A DNA stretch of 64,000 nucleotides from Comamonadaceae bacterium. GTDB taxonomy: Bacteria > Pseudomonadota > Gammaproteobacteria > Burkholderiales > Burkholderiaceae_C. The translations under genes and the position numbers were made by a program. Under the pieces are notes generated by a model. The model had not been told where the DNA came from. It searched no databases and worked only from the letters and a program-made list of their open reading frames with translations. The DNA is taken from assembly GCA_027488215.1 (NCBI GenBank), contig JAIYCB010000031.1, forward strand, positions 62,001 through 126,000. The letters run 5' to 3'. Positions 46,293 through 55,159 of the stretch are shown here, one piece after another. How positions within the stretch are numbered: position 1 is the stretch's first letter; each line of letters starts with the position of its first letter.

Positions 46293-47525
46293 ATGAAAAC
46301 CACCACCCGTTTGATTGCGGCAGCCGCTTTGGCCGCGTGTTCCCTCGGCGCTTTCGCGCAAAAAGGCGAAACTGTCAAAATCGCTTGGATCGACCCCCTC
46401 TCCGGCCTGATGGCCCCCGTGGGCAGCAACCAACTTAAAAGCTTCCAGTTTTTTGCCGAGAAATTCAGCAAAACCAATCCGGCCGGCGTCAAGTTTGAAG
46501 TGATCGGTATCGACAACAAACTGAGTCCCGCTGAAAGCCTGAACGCGCTCAAGGCCGCCATGGACCAAGGCGTACGTTACATCACCCAAGGCAATGGTTC
46601 CTCTGTGGCTGGAGCCTTGATTGAGGCCGTGAACAAGCACAACGAGCGCAACCCTGGCAAGGAAATCATTTTCCTGAACCATTCAGCTGTAGACCCAGAC
46701 TTCACCAACAGCAAGTGCAGCTACTGGCACTTCCGCTTCGATGCAGACACTTCCATGAAGATGGAGGCCATGACCACGTTCATGAAGGACCAGAAAGACA
46801 TCAAGAACGTGTATCTGCTTAACCAGAACTACTCGCACGGTCACCAGGTCGTCAAGTTCGCCAAGGAAAATATCGCGCGCAAGATGCCCGGCGTGAAAAT
46901 TGTGGGTGAAGACCTGCACCCGCTGGCACAGGTGCGCGATTTCGCACCTTACATTGCCAAGATCAAGGCCTCCGGCGCCGACACCGTGATCACCGGCAAC
47001 TGGGGCTCTGACCTGGCTTTGTTGGTCAAGGCTGCCAATGAAGGGGGCTATAATGGCAAGTTCTACACCTATTACACCGGTGTGACGGGCACTCCAACAG
47101 CTTTGGGTCAAGGTGGTGCGGGCCGTGTTTTTCAAATTTCCTACAACCACTACAACATGGGTGGTGACATGGGCAAGTGGATGGCCGAATTCAAGCAAAA
47201 GTTCAACGATGACTTTTACACCGGCTCTGTGATTTCGATCTACAGCGCTTTGGGTGAGGCCATGGCCAAGGCCAAATCGACCGATCCGGTCAAAGTGGCG
47301 GCAGCTTTGTCCGGTTTGACTTTCAAGAGCTACCACGGTGAAGTTCAAATGCGCAAAACCGACCACCAATTGCAGCAACCACTGTGGATGACTGTCTGGC
47401 AAAAGGTCGATAAGAAGTTTCCCTACAGCCCCGAAAACACTGGCATGACTTTGGCGCCCGTGAAAGATTACCCATCGTACGTCTCCAGCACCCCCACCAG
47501 CTGCCAGATGAAGCGTCCTGGCTGA
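46293..47525 (+). CDS. Branched-chain-type ABC transporter substrate-binding protein
   Basis: A 410-residue periplasmic protein with a signal peptide (MKTTTRLIAAAALAACSLG, cleaved near AFAQ) and a Peripla_BP_6/LivK-like fold (KIAWIDPLSGLMAPVGSN, ITQGNGSSVAGALIEAV, FLNHSAVDPDFTNSKC, GADTVITGNWGSDLALLVK). Substrate cannot be read out; such receptors bind amino acids, amides, aromatic or aliphatic acids. The ATG at 46293 follows CAGGAG and gives a normal signal peptide. It lies before the permease genes, separated by a terminator-like hairpin that would let the binding protein be made in excess. Confidence 0.9.
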   Translation: MKTTTRLIAAAALAACSLGAFAQKGETVKIAWIDPLSGLMAPVGSNQLKSFQFFAEKFSKTNPAGVKFEVIGIDNKLSPAESLNALKAAMDQGVRYITQGNGSSVAGALIEAVNKHNERNPGKEIIFLNHSAVDPDFTNSKCSYWHFRFDADTSMKMEAMTTFMKDQKDIKNVYLLNQNYSHGHQVVKFAKENIARKMPGVKIVGEDLHPLAQVRDFAPYIAKIKASGADTVITGNWGSDLALLVKAANEGGYNGKFYTYYTGVTGTPTALGQGGAGRVFQISYNHYNMGGDMGKWMAEFKQKFNDDFYTGSVISIYSALGEAMAKAKSTDPVKVAAALSGLTFKSYHGEVQMRKTDHQLQQPLWMTVWQKVDKKFPYSPENTGMTLAPVKDYPSYVSSTPTSCQMKRPG

Positions 47526-47597
47526 GGATTGACGCTCTCCGCCTTCAATCTCTGAACGACTCTTTGGGGCGGCTCAGGGTTTGATGGATGGGCCATG

Positions 47598-47632
47598 GCC
47601 CGATCACCTGAGGGTTCGTCGGGCTTTTTTTT
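47598..47632 (+). terminator. Intrinsic terminator/attenuator between binding protein and permease genes
   Basis: GCCCGA (47598-47603) pairs with TCGGGC (47619-47624) and is followed by eight T residues. An upstream GGGCCATGGCCC palindrome competes with it. Partial readthrough would lower permease expression relative to the binding protein. Confidence 0.7.
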
Positions 47633-47720
47633 GGGCTTTCGAGCCTCATTGAAGCCGGGTTTGCCCATGCAAGTCCACTTTCGGTAATGCTTTAGACCCC
47701 GAGGGTCTGGAAAGTTTGTG

Positions 47721-48755
47721 ATGGAGTTTTTCATCATCTCCATGCTCAACGGCCTCAGTTACGGGCTGTTGTTGTTCATGCTCAGCTCCGGGCTGACCCT
47801 GATTTTCAGCATGATGGGCGTGCTCAACTTCGCACACGCTAGCTTTTACATGGTGGGCGCTTATTTCGGCTACACCATTTCACAGTGGTTGGGCTTTTGG
47901 CCTGCCCTGATCATTGCCCCATTGCTGGTGGGAGCCTGTGGTGCGGTTTTTGAGCGTCTTACATTGCGCAAAGTCCACCCCTTTGGCCATGTACCCGAAT
48001 TGCTCGTCACTTTTGGCTTGTCCTACGTGGTGTTGGAGTTGGTGCAGTTGGTCTGGGGCCGCACGGCTGTCGACTTCCCGCCTCCTGAGATTTTGCGCAG
48101 TTCTGCCTTCACCCTCATCAACCACTCCGCCAACGGCCTGAGTCTAGTTTGGGGGGCTGCACCTGCTGAGATGTGCAGCGCTGCCGATGCCGCTGTTCGT
48201 GTGGTGTGCTCTCCATTTCCGGCCACACGCGGCTTCATGATGACTGTGGCCCTCTTGATGCTGTTGTCCTTGTGGCTGTTGCTCACTCGCACCCGCATTG
48301 GTCTGGTTATTCAGGCTGCTTTGACGCACCCCGAGATGGTGGAGTCGCTGGGTCACAATGTGCCTCGTGTCTTCATGCTGGTTTTTGGCGCAGGCACCGG
48401 CCTGGCTGGACTGGCCGGTGTGATTGGCGGCAGTACATTTGTGACGGAGCCTGCTATGGCTTCCACCGTGGGCTCGGTCATTTTCGTAGTCGTCGTAGTG
48501 GGCGGCATGGGTTCGCTTTCGGGGGCCTTTCTGGCATCCATCCTGATTGGCGTGATTCAAACCTTTGCGGTGGCCATTGACTACTCCTTTCTCACTTTGG
48601 CCAAGGACATGGGCTGGGCTTTGTCGGCTGCCACGCAAGAAAACTCTTTTGCCAAACTCACGCTATCGCAAGTGGCGCCCATCTTGCCTTACCTGTTTTT
48701 GGTTCTGATTCTGATCTTCAGGCCCAAAGGTTTGTTGGGTACACGCGAGACTTGA
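47721..48755 (+). CDS. livH: ABC transporter permease, LivH type
   Basis: A 344-residue inner-membrane permease of the branched-chain amino acid type, with about eight membrane segments: MEFFIISMLNGLSYGLLLFM, LTLIFSMMGVLNFAHASFYM (family hallmark) and VFMLVFGAGTGLAGLAGV (EAA-like cytoplasmic loop region), ending LILIFRPKGLLGTRET. A GTG one codon upstream is also possible as start. It pairs with the LivM-type permease 4 bp downstream. The symbol marks the family only; the substrate need not be leucine. Confidence 0.9.
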   Translation: MEFFIISMLNGLSYGLLLFMLSSGLTLIFSMMGVLNFAHASFYMVGAYFGYTISQWLGFWPALIIAPLLVGACGAVFERLTLRKVHPFGHVPELLVTFGLSYVVLELVQLVWGRTAVDFPPPEILRSSAFTLINHSANGLSLVWGAAPAEMCSAADAAVRVVCSPFPATRGFMMTVALLMLLSLWLLLTRTRIGLVIQAALTHPEMVESLGHNVPRVFMLVFGAGTGLAGLAGVIGGSTFVTEPAMASTVGSVIFVVVVVGGMGSLSGAFLASILIGVIQTFAVAIDYSFLTLAKDMGWALSAATQENSFAKLTLSQVAPILPYLFLVLILIFRPKGLLGTRET

Positions 48756-48759
48756 TGCC

Positions 48760-50052
48760 ATGGCTGCTGTATACAAATTCAAACCTTACAACGTGGGTCG
48801 TTGGCTCATCTGGAGCTTGTTTGCTCTTGTGTTGGTGACCTCACCCTTGGTGTTCACCAGCAACTTGTCGACCACCATGCTGGCGCAAATGGGCATCGCC
48901 ATCATCGCTTGCTTGTCCTACAACATACTTCTTGGCCAAGGCGGTATGCTCAGCTTTGGCCACGCGGTCTATACCGGACTGGGTTCTTACATGGCTATCC
49001 ACGCGCTCAACTCGGTGAGTGCAGGCAAGCTCCACATCCCTGTCAGCCTATTGCCCATCGTGGGCGGTTTGACTGGCATGGGCTTTGCCATTTTGCTCGG
49101 TTGGGTTACTACCCGCAAATCGGGCACCACTTTTGCCATGATCACCTTGGGTGTGGCCGAGTTGGTGTTCGCCATGTCGCTCATGTTTTCGGAGTTCTTC
49201 GGGGGCGAGGCTGGGGTATCAGGCAACCGGGTGGCAGGTCAGCCATTCTTTGGCATTACCTATGGTCCGCAAATTCAGGTTTACTATCTGATTGCAGCCT
49301 ATACCTTTGTGTGCGTGGCCCTGATGTACGCCTTCACGCAGACGCCACTCGGACGTATTCTGAACGCCGTGCGCGACAACCCAGAGCGGGTCGAGTTCAT
49401 TGGTTACAACACCCAACGCGTACGCTACATGGCCTTCATCATCTCAGGCTTTTTTGCAGGTATCGCCGGGGGGTTGGGGGCTCTGAACTTCGAGATTGTC
49501 ACCGCCGAAGTGGTCGGTGCGGCCCGCTCGGGTGGCTATTTGCTGTTCACCTTCTTGGGAGGGGCCACGTTTTTCTTTGGCCCCATCATCGGCGCGGTTT
49601 TGATGATCATTGCCTTTGTTCTACTGTCCGAGCTGACCAAGGCCTGGCTTTTGTACTTGGGTTTGGTGTTCCTTTTCATGGTCATGTATGCGCCGGGCGG
49701 CATTGCCAGCCTGATCATGATGAACCTTCGTGTGGCCAAGTTTGGCAAGTTGCGCCAAATCTGGACCAGTTACTTGGGCCTGGGTCTTACAGCCATTGTC
49801 ATGCTCGCCGGTGCAGGAGCCATGATCGAGATGGTCTACCACCTGCAACTCAATTCGGCCTTAGGTAATACGGTCAAGTTCATGGGCGCAACGCTCAATG
49901 CCAAGAGCGTTGACAGTTGGTTTGGATCGGCCTTTGTCATGCTTACGGGTTTGGGTCTGTTTGAGCTGGCCAGAAGACAGTTTGCCCGCGACTGGGGCGA
50001 AATTCAGACCGACATCGAAAAAGAGATCAAGCGAAGGGAAACGGCCTTATGA
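48760..50052 (+). CDS. livM: ABC transporter permease, LivM type
   Basis: A 430-residue inner-membrane permease with about ten segments. Family blocks are LSYNILLGQGGMLSFGHAVY, RKSGTTFAMITLGVAELVF, TPLGRILNAVRDNPERVEFI (coupling loop) and RSGGYLLFTFLGGATFFFGP. Longer than typical LivM because of a C-terminal extension after about residue 335 that includes two further hydrophobic stretches and a charged tail. It overlaps the ATPase gene by 4 nt. Confidence 0.9.
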   Translation: MAAVYKFKPYNVGRWLIWSLFALVLVTSPLVFTSNLSTTMLAQMGIAIIACLSYNILLGQGGMLSFGHAVYTGLGSYMAIHALNSVSAGKLHIPVSLLPIVGGLTGMGFAILLGWVTTRKSGTTFAMITLGVAELVFAMSLMFSEFFGGEAGVSGNRVAGQPFFGITYGPQIQVYYLIAAYTFVCVALMYAFTQTPLGRILNAVRDNPERVEFIGYNTQRVRYMAFIISGFFAGIAGGLGALNFEIVTAEVVGAARSGGYLLFTFLGGATFFFGPIIGAVLMIIAFVLLSELTKAWLLYLGLVFLFMVMYAPGGIASLIMMNLRVAKFGKLRQIWTSYLGLGLTAIVMLAGAGAMIEMVYHLQLNSALGNTVKFMGATLNAKSVDSWFGSAFVMLTGLGLFELARRQFARDWGEIQTDIEKEIKRRETAL

Positions 50053-50819
50053 GTTATGCCTTAGAACTTCGGGACGTGCGAAAGAATTTTGGTAAGACCG
50101 AAATCATCCGTGGTGTGGATTTAGCGATCAATGCCGGAGAGCGCGTAGCGGTCATCGGTCCTAACGGGGCTGGAAAATCGACTTTGTTTAATTTGATCAG
50201 CGGACGTTTTGGACCGACATCCGGTGATATTTTTCTCAACGGACAACGCATTCAAAATAAGACCCCCTACGAGATCAACCGAATGGGTTTGTCACGCAGT
50301 TTTCAAATCACGAACATCTTTCCCAAGTTGAGCGTTTTTGAAAATTTACGATGTGCTGTACTTTGGAGCCTTGGCTACAAGTACACCTTCATCAAATTTC
50401 TCTCGGGTCTTAAGGATGCCAACGAACGCACGGACCAGTTATTGGAGATGATTCACCTGGACAAAAAGCGTGATGTCTTGGCGATGAACTTGACTTATGC
50501 CGAACAAAGAGCCCTCGAAATTGGCGTCACCATTGCGGGTGGTGCAGATGTCATTTTGTTGGATGAACCGACCGCGGGCATGAGCAAAAGCGAGACCTCT
50601 CGCTTTATTCAACTCATCAAGGACGTGACCGTGGGCAAAACCCTGCTCACGGTGGAGCATGACATGGGCGTGGTGTTTGGATTGGCCGACAAGATCGCCG
50701 TGGTGGTTTATGGCGAGGTCATCGCCTTTGACACACCAGAGGCCGTTCGGGCCAATGCCAAAGTGCAGGAAGCGTATTTGGGCTCTCCGGTCGCAAACAG
50801 CCAAGTAGGAGGCCACTGA
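50049..50819 (+). CDS. livG: ABC transporter ATP-binding protein, LivG type, altered signature motif
   Basis: A 256-residue ATPase. Walker A GPNGAGKST, Walker B VILLDEPTAGM with catalytic Glu, and the H-loop His in TVEHDMGVVFG are normal. The signature reads LTYAEQRALEIG where LSxGQ-like sequences such as LAYGQQ or LSYGEQ are usual, so the key Gly is Ala. Codon use is more AT-rich at the start of this gene than in its neighbours. It overlaps livM upstream by 4 nt and the LivF-type ATPase by 1 nt (TGATG). Confidence 0.9.
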   Translation: MSYALELRDVRKNFGKTEIIRGVDLAINAGERVAVIGPNGAGKSTLFNLISGRFGPTSGDIFLNGQRIQNKTPYEINRMGLSRSFQITNIFPKLSVFENLRCAVLWSLGYKYTFIKFLSGLKDANERTDQLLEMIHLDKKRDVLAMNLTYAEQRALEIGVTIAGGADVILLDEPTAGMSKSETSRFIQLIKDVTVGKTLLTVEHDMGVVFGLADKIAVVVYGEVIAFDTPEAVRANAKVQEAYLGSPVANSQVGGH

Positions 50820-51514
50820 TGTTGATGATCGACAACCTTCATGCCTACTACGGCAAAAGCCATGTCTTGCATGGTGTCAATTTTGAGGTGGGACAGGGCG
50901 AGATTGTGGCCCTGCTCGGACGCAATGGCTCTGGCCGATCCACAACTGCCAAGGCCATTATGGGTTTGGTGGAATGCGAGGGACGCATTGACTGGAAAGG
51001 CCAGCCCATCCAAGGCAAAAAAGCCTATGAAATCGCCCACTTGGGAGTGGGTTATGTACCTGAAAATCGCGAAATCTTCCCCAAGCTCACCGTGAGCCAA
51101 AACCTGCAATTGGGCCAAAAACGCAGCGGTCAAAATGGTCGCTGGTCATTTGACGACATGTTCGCCATGTTCCCCCGCCTCAAAGAGCGCGAGCACACCG
51201 AGGCGGGCGTGTTGTCGGGCGGCGAGCAGCAAATGCTGACCTTGTGTCGTACGCTTATGGGAGACCCTGACCTCATCATCATTGACGAACCTACTGAGGG
51301 ATTGGCTCCCAAGATTGTGGAGTTGGTGGGGCAATTTCTTCACAGCCTGAAAGCCAAGGGTGTTTCGGTTTTGCTGATTGAACAGAAACTCACCATCGCC
51401 ATGAACATCTCTGACCGTGCTTTGGTCATGGGCCATGGTTCCATCGTTTTCCAGGGCACCCCTGATGAGCTGAGGGCCAACTCCTACATCCGCAAGGAAT
51501 GGCTGGAGGTTTGA
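50819..51514 (+). CDS. livF: ABC transporter ATP-binding protein, LivF type, Walker A Lys to Arg
   Basis: A 231-residue ATPase. The Walker A loop reads GRNGSGRSTTAK: the nucleotide-binding Lys is Arg (codon CGA). The signature LSGGEQQML and Walker B LIIIDEPTEGLAP are normal. The H-loop position is Gln (LIEQKLTIA), which is usual for LivF. It pairs with the LivG-type protein to form the ATPase dimer. The next gene starts 121 bp later after a TetR-type palindrome. Confidence 0.9.
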   Translation: MLMIDNLHAYYGKSHVLHGVNFEVGQGEIVALLGRNGSGRSTTAKAIMGLVECEGRIDWKGQPIQGKKAYEIAHLGVGYVPENREIFPKLTVSQNLQLGQKRSGQNGRWSFDDMFAMFPRLKEREHTEAGVLSGGEQQMLTLCRTLMGDPDLIIIDEPTEGLAPKIVELVGQFLHSLKAKGVSVLLIEQKLTIAMNISDRALVMGHGSIVFQGTPDELRANSYIRKEWLEV

Positions 51515-51588
51515 TTCTTCCTTGGGCCCCGTCTCTGTTGCGACAAATTTTTGCTACACCGTGGGATTTTATGTCTAAAATGCATAAA

Positions 51589-51602
51589 AACGAACGGTCG
51601 TT
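51589..51602. promoter_or_regulatory. TetR-type palindromic operator upstream of the beta-oxidation genes
   Basis: AACGAACGGTCGTT has perfect 5-bp arms (AACGA/TCGTT) around ACGG and lies 33 bp before the ATG at 51636. The shape resembles operators of TetR-family regulators of acyl-CoA and phenylacetate pathways. No TetR gene is in the window. Confidence 0.55.
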
Positions 51603-51635
51603 CTTTTTTCATTTTTCACGCAAAGGAAGTCCAGC

Positions 51636-53747
51636 ATGACAGCTGAATACAAAGTCCACGCTGATGTCGCGGTGATCACATTGATGAACCCGCCCGTCAA
51701 CGGTTTGGGCCTGTCCACCCGCATCGCTATCACCGATGGTCTGGAGAAAGCCAACAACGATGCAGCTGTCAAAGCCATCATCATCACGGGTGGCGGCAAA
51801 GCTTTCTCGGGTGGCGCGGACATCCGCGAATTCGGCTCGCCCAAGGCGATCCAGGAACCCAATTTGCTCAGCGTGATCCGTTCTTGCGAAAACTCTGCCA
51901 AACCCGTTGTGGCCGCGATCCATTCCGTGGCCATGGGTGGTGGACTGGAACTGGCGCTGGGTTGCCATTACCGCATTGCAGCGCCTGGCACCTCTGTGGC
52001 TTTGCCTGAAGTCAAATTGGGCTTGATCCCCGGCGCAGGCGGAACACAGCGTCTGCCACGTGTGATCGGTGTTGAAGCCGCACTCAACATGATCGTCAGT
52101 GGCGAAGCCATCAAGAGCGAAATGCTGGCCATGCTGCCTGGGCAAAAATTGTTTGATGCGATGGCCCAATCGGCCGAAACCTTGGCCGAAGAAGCCTTGG
52201 CAATGGCCCGTAAAGTGGCCGCGCAACATGCCGATGGCAGCCCCTTGCCGCTGGTGCGCAACCTGCCTTGCAAGCATCCCCAGGGCGATGCCTACTTTCA
52301 GTTCGCTCGCAACATGGTCAAAGGCATGGCCAAAAACCTGCCTGCCCCCGGCAAGTGCGTCGACGCCGTGGAAGCCGCCACCAAGAAGAAATTCGAAGAC
52401 GGCATGGTGTTCGAGCGTGAAATTTTCACTAACCTCATGTTCACCCCTGAATGCCGTTCGTTGCGCCATATCTTCATGGCCGACCGTGCCGCCAGCAAGA
52501 TCGCCGACGTGCCCAGTGACACCCCGCAGCGCAACATCCAGAGCGTGGCCGTGATTGGTGCTGGCACCATGGGCGGGGGCATCTCGATGAACTTCTTGAA
52601 CGCAGGCATCCCGGTCAAGATCCTCGAGATGAAGCAAGACGCGCTCGACCGTGGCGTGGCCACCATCCGCAAGAACTACGAAGCCCAAGTCAAAAAGGGC
52701 AAACTCAAGCAAGACAAATACGAGCAACGCATGGCTTTGCTGAGCACCACGCTCAGCTACGACGACATCGGCCAAGCCGACTTGGTGATCGAAGCCGTGT
52801 TCGAAGAAATGGGCGTGAAAGAAGCCGTTTTCAAGAAGCTCGACGAAGTGATGAAGCCCGGCGCGATCCTGGCATCCAACACCTCGACGCTGGACGTGAA
52901 TAAGATCGCCTCGTTCACCAAGCGCCCACAAGACGTGGTCGGCATGCACTTTTTCAGCCCCGCCAACGTCATGAAGCTGCTCGAAGTGGTGCGCGGCGCG
53001 CAAACCGCGAAGGATGTCATGGCCACTGTGATGGCTGTCGGTAAGAAGATCAAGAAGACCTCGGTGGTCTCCGGTGTGTGCGATGGCTTTATTGGTAACC
53101 GCATGATCGAGCAATACAGCCGCCAAGCCGGTTTCCTGATCGAAGAGGGTTGCACCCCCGCGCAAGTTGACAAGGCGGTCGAGAAATTCGGCTTTGCCAT
53201 GGGCCCTTTCCGCATGGGCGATCTGGCTGGCAATGACATCGGCTGGGCCATCCGCAAGCGCCGCTACCAGGAAAAGCCCAACATGAAATACAGCAAAACC
53301 GCTGACTTGCTGTGTGAGATGGGCCGTTATGGTCAAAAAACCGGCGCAGGCTGGTACGACTACCAGGCTGGCAAGCGCGACGCCATCCCCAGCCCTGTGG
53401 TGGTCGAGATGATTGAGAAGCACCGCGCGGCTCTTGGCATCACGCCCCGCAAGATTTCCGATGAAGAAATCGTGCAGCGTCTGGTGTTTTCCTTGGTCAA
53501 TGAGGCTTGCCACATTCTGGAAGAAGGCATTGCCAGCAAGGCCAGCGACATCGACATGGTCTACATCACTGGCTACGGATTCCCGTTCTGGCGCGGTGGA
53601 CCCATGCTGTACGCCGACACGATTGGCCTCTTCAACGTGGCAGAAGCCATGAAGCGCTTTGCCAAGAACCCGCTCGACGACGCCCAATTCTGGCAACCCG
53701 CACCTTTGTTGGCGCGTTTGGTGGCCGAAGGCAAGACATTCAACTGA
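51636..53747 (+). CDS. fadJ: Bifunctional enoyl-CoA hydratase / 3-hydroxyacyl-CoA dehydrogenase
   Basis: A 703-residue beta-oxidation enzyme (FadB/FadJ-like) that hydrates 2-enoyl-CoA and oxidises the resulting 3-hydroxyacyl-CoA with NAD. The crotonase part (1-190) keeps both catalytic Glu (AMGGGLELALG, ALPEVKLGLIPGAGG). The dehydrogenase NAD site is VAVIGAGTMGGGISMNF near 303-319, with GMHFFSPANVMKLLEVV, and the two C-terminal domains follow (GFIGNRMIEQYSRQAG, YGFPFWRGGPM). AAAGGAAG precedes the ATG. The thiolase gene follows by 20 bp. FadB and FadJ are not cleanly separable from sequence, so treat the symbol as family level. Confidence 0.9.
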   Translation: MTAEYKVHADVAVITLMNPPVNGLGLSTRIAITDGLEKANNDAAVKAIIITGGGKAFSGGADIREFGSPKAIQEPNLLSVIRSCENSAKPVVAAIHSVAMGGGLELALGCHYRIAAPGTSVALPEVKLGLIPGAGGTQRLPRVIGVEAALNMIVSGEAIKSEMLAMLPGQKLFDAMAQSAETLAEEALAMARKVAAQHADGSPLPLVRNLPCKHPQGDAYFQFARNMVKGMAKNLPAPGKCVDAVEAATKKKFEDGMVFEREIFTNLMFTPECRSLRHIFMADRAASKIADVPSDTPQRNIQSVAVIGAGTMGGGISMNFLNAGIPVKILEMKQDALDRGVATIRKNYEAQVKKGKLKQDKYEQRMALLSTTLSYDDIGQADLVIEAVFEEMGVKEAVFKKLDEVMKPGAILASNTSTLDVNKIASFTKRPQDVVGMHFFSPANVMKLLEVVRGAQTAKDVMATVMAVGKKIKKTSVVSGVCDGFIGNRMIEQYSRQAGFLIEEGCTPAQVDKAVEKFGFAMGPFRMGDLAGNDIGWAIRKRRYQEKPNMKYSKTADLLCEMGRYGQKTGAGWYDYQAGKRDAIPSPVVVEMIEKHRAALGITPRKISDEEIVQRLVFSLVNEACHILEEGIASKASDIDMVYITGYGFPFWRGGPMLYADTIGLFNVAEAMKRFAKNPLDDAQFWQPAPLLARLVAEGKTFN

Positions 53748-53767
53748 TTCACTAAAGGTTCAACATC

Positions 53768-54943
53768 ATGACGAATGCTGTCATCGTATCTACCGCACGC
53801 ACCCCTCTGGCCAAGAGCTGGAAGGGCGCCTTCAACATGACCCACGGCGCAACCCTCGGCGGCCACGCGGTACAACACGCCGTGGCCCGCGCAGGCATTG
53901 ACGCCGCCGAGGTCGAAGACGTGATCATGGGCTGTGCCAGCCCCGAGGGCGCCACAGGTGCCAACATCGCTCGCCAGATCGCCCTCAAAGCGGGTTTGCC
54001 AATTTCTGTGTCGGGCATGACGGTCAACCGTTTTTGCTCTTCGGGTCTTCAGACCATCGCTTTGGCGGCGCAGCGCATCATCGCGGGCGAAGGTCAAGTC
54101 TACGTGGCCGGTGGCGTCGAAAGCATCTCTTGCGTTCAGCAAGAAATGAACACCCACATGATGCAGGACTTGGCCTTGGCCAAGATGAAGCCCGAGATTT
54201 ACTGGAACATGCTGCAAACGGCCGAGCAAGTCGCCAAGCGCTACAAAATTGGACGTGACCGGATGGACGAATACGGCGCGGCCAGCCAGCAAAAAGCCTG
54301 CGCCGCTCAAGCCGCCGGTTTGTATGACGCTGAAATTGCACCCATCACCGTCACACAAGGCGTGATCGACAAGGTCATGGGCATGACCACCAAACAAGTG
54401 ACTGTGAGCGTGGATGAAGGATTGCGCGAGGGTACGACCGTCGAAGCCATCAGCGGCCTGCGCTCAGCGCTGCCCGGCGGCCTGGTTTCAGCAGGCAATG
54501 CCAGCCAGTTCTCGGACGGCGCAGGCGCTTGTGTGCTGATGGACGAAAAACTGGCCGAGCAACGCGGCATGAAACCCCTGGGCCGTTTCCTGGGGTTTGC
54601 CGTGGCTGGCTGTGAGCCTGACGAAATGGGCATAGGCCCTGTGTACGCCGTACCCAAAGCCTTGGCTCGCTTGGGCCTGACGATCAATGACATTGATCTG
54701 TGGGAGCTGAATGAAGCCTTTGCCGTGCAGGTGCTTTACTGCCGCGACAAGCTGGGCATTCCGGCAGAGCGCCTGAACGTCAATGGCGGTGCGATTGCGG
54801 TAGGTCATCCGTACGGCGTTTCGGGCCAGCGCCTGACAGGCCATGCCCTGATCGAAGGAAAACGCCGTGGTGCCAAACGGGTAGCGGTGACCATGTGCAT
54901 TGGCGGCGGCATGGGCGCTTGCGGCATTTTTGAAGTGCTGTGA
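53768..54943 (+). CDS. Acetyl-CoA C-acyltransferase (thiolase)
   Basis: A 391-residue thiolase that cleaves 3-ketoacyl-CoA with CoA. The nucleophile Cys (near 90) is in [15 protein letters not shown], the His (near 347) in [15 protein letters not shown] and the second Cys (near 377) in [16 protein letters not shown]. The usual sequence is GHPxGxSGAR; here Tyr replaces Leu, a common variant. It follows the hydratase/dehydrogenase gene and ends 44 bp before an intrinsic terminator. Confidence 0.93.
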   Translation: MTNAVIVSTARTPLAKSWKGAFNMTHGATLGGHAVQHAVARAGIDAAEVEDVIMGCASPEGATGANIARQIALKAGLPISVSGMTVNRFCSSGLQTIALAAQRIIAGEGQVYVAGGVESISCVQQEMNTHMMQDLALAKMKPEIYWNMLQTAEQVAKRYKIGRDRMDEYGAASQQKACAAQAAGLYDAEIAPITVTQGVIDKVMGMTTKQVTVSVDEGLREGTTVEAISGLRSALPGGLVSAGNASQFSDGAGACVLMDEKLAEQRGMKPLGRFLGFAVAGCEPDEMGIGPVYAVPKALARLGLTINDIDLWELNEAFAVQVLYCRDKLGIPAERLNVNGGAIAVGHPYGVSGQRLTGHALIEGKRRGAKRVAVTMCIGGGMGACGIFEVL

Positions 54944-54987
54944 TCACGAAGCACATTGGCGGTCACTTGGGTGGCTGATGTATTTCA

Positions 54988-55022
54988 GGGCAAGTGGCAC
55001 CATGCTACTTGCCCAATTTTTT
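54988..55022 (+). terminator. Intrinsic terminator after the thiolase gene
   Basis: GGGCAAGT (54988-54995) and ACTTGCCC (55007-55014) form an 8-bp perfect stem with an 11-nt loop, followed by AATTTTTT. It ends the two-gene beta-oxidation unit. Confidence 0.85.
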
Positions 55023-55034
55023 GCCTGAACCGCA

Positions 55035-55102
55035 TGGATCGCCGCGCTTCGCTCGCGATGACATAAAGAACACTGTCTCTGCGAGCGTAGCGTGGCAGTC
55101 CA
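55035..55102. repeat. Inverted pair of the 28-bp interspersed repeat
   Basis: An inverted unit (55035-55062, TGGATCGCCGCG to GCGATGAC) faces a direct unit (55075-55102, GTCTCTGCGAGCG to GGCAGTCCA), 12 bp apart. They match the units in purL and between thyA and folA and can form a hairpin just after the thiolase terminator. Nothing coding is seen in 54944-55159. Confidence 0.88.
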
Positions 55103-55159
55103 TGTCTTCACTGTGAGCGATGTGTGGCAGTTCATTAAGCACCCGGAGAGTAACGACCT

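Noticed and set aside
51609-53696. A 695-codon open frame on the minus strand opposite the hydratase/dehydrogenase gene
   Set aside because: Its protein is His/Gly-rich with no domain pattern, typical of antisense frames in GC-rich genes, while the plus strand encodes all FadB/FadJ motifs.
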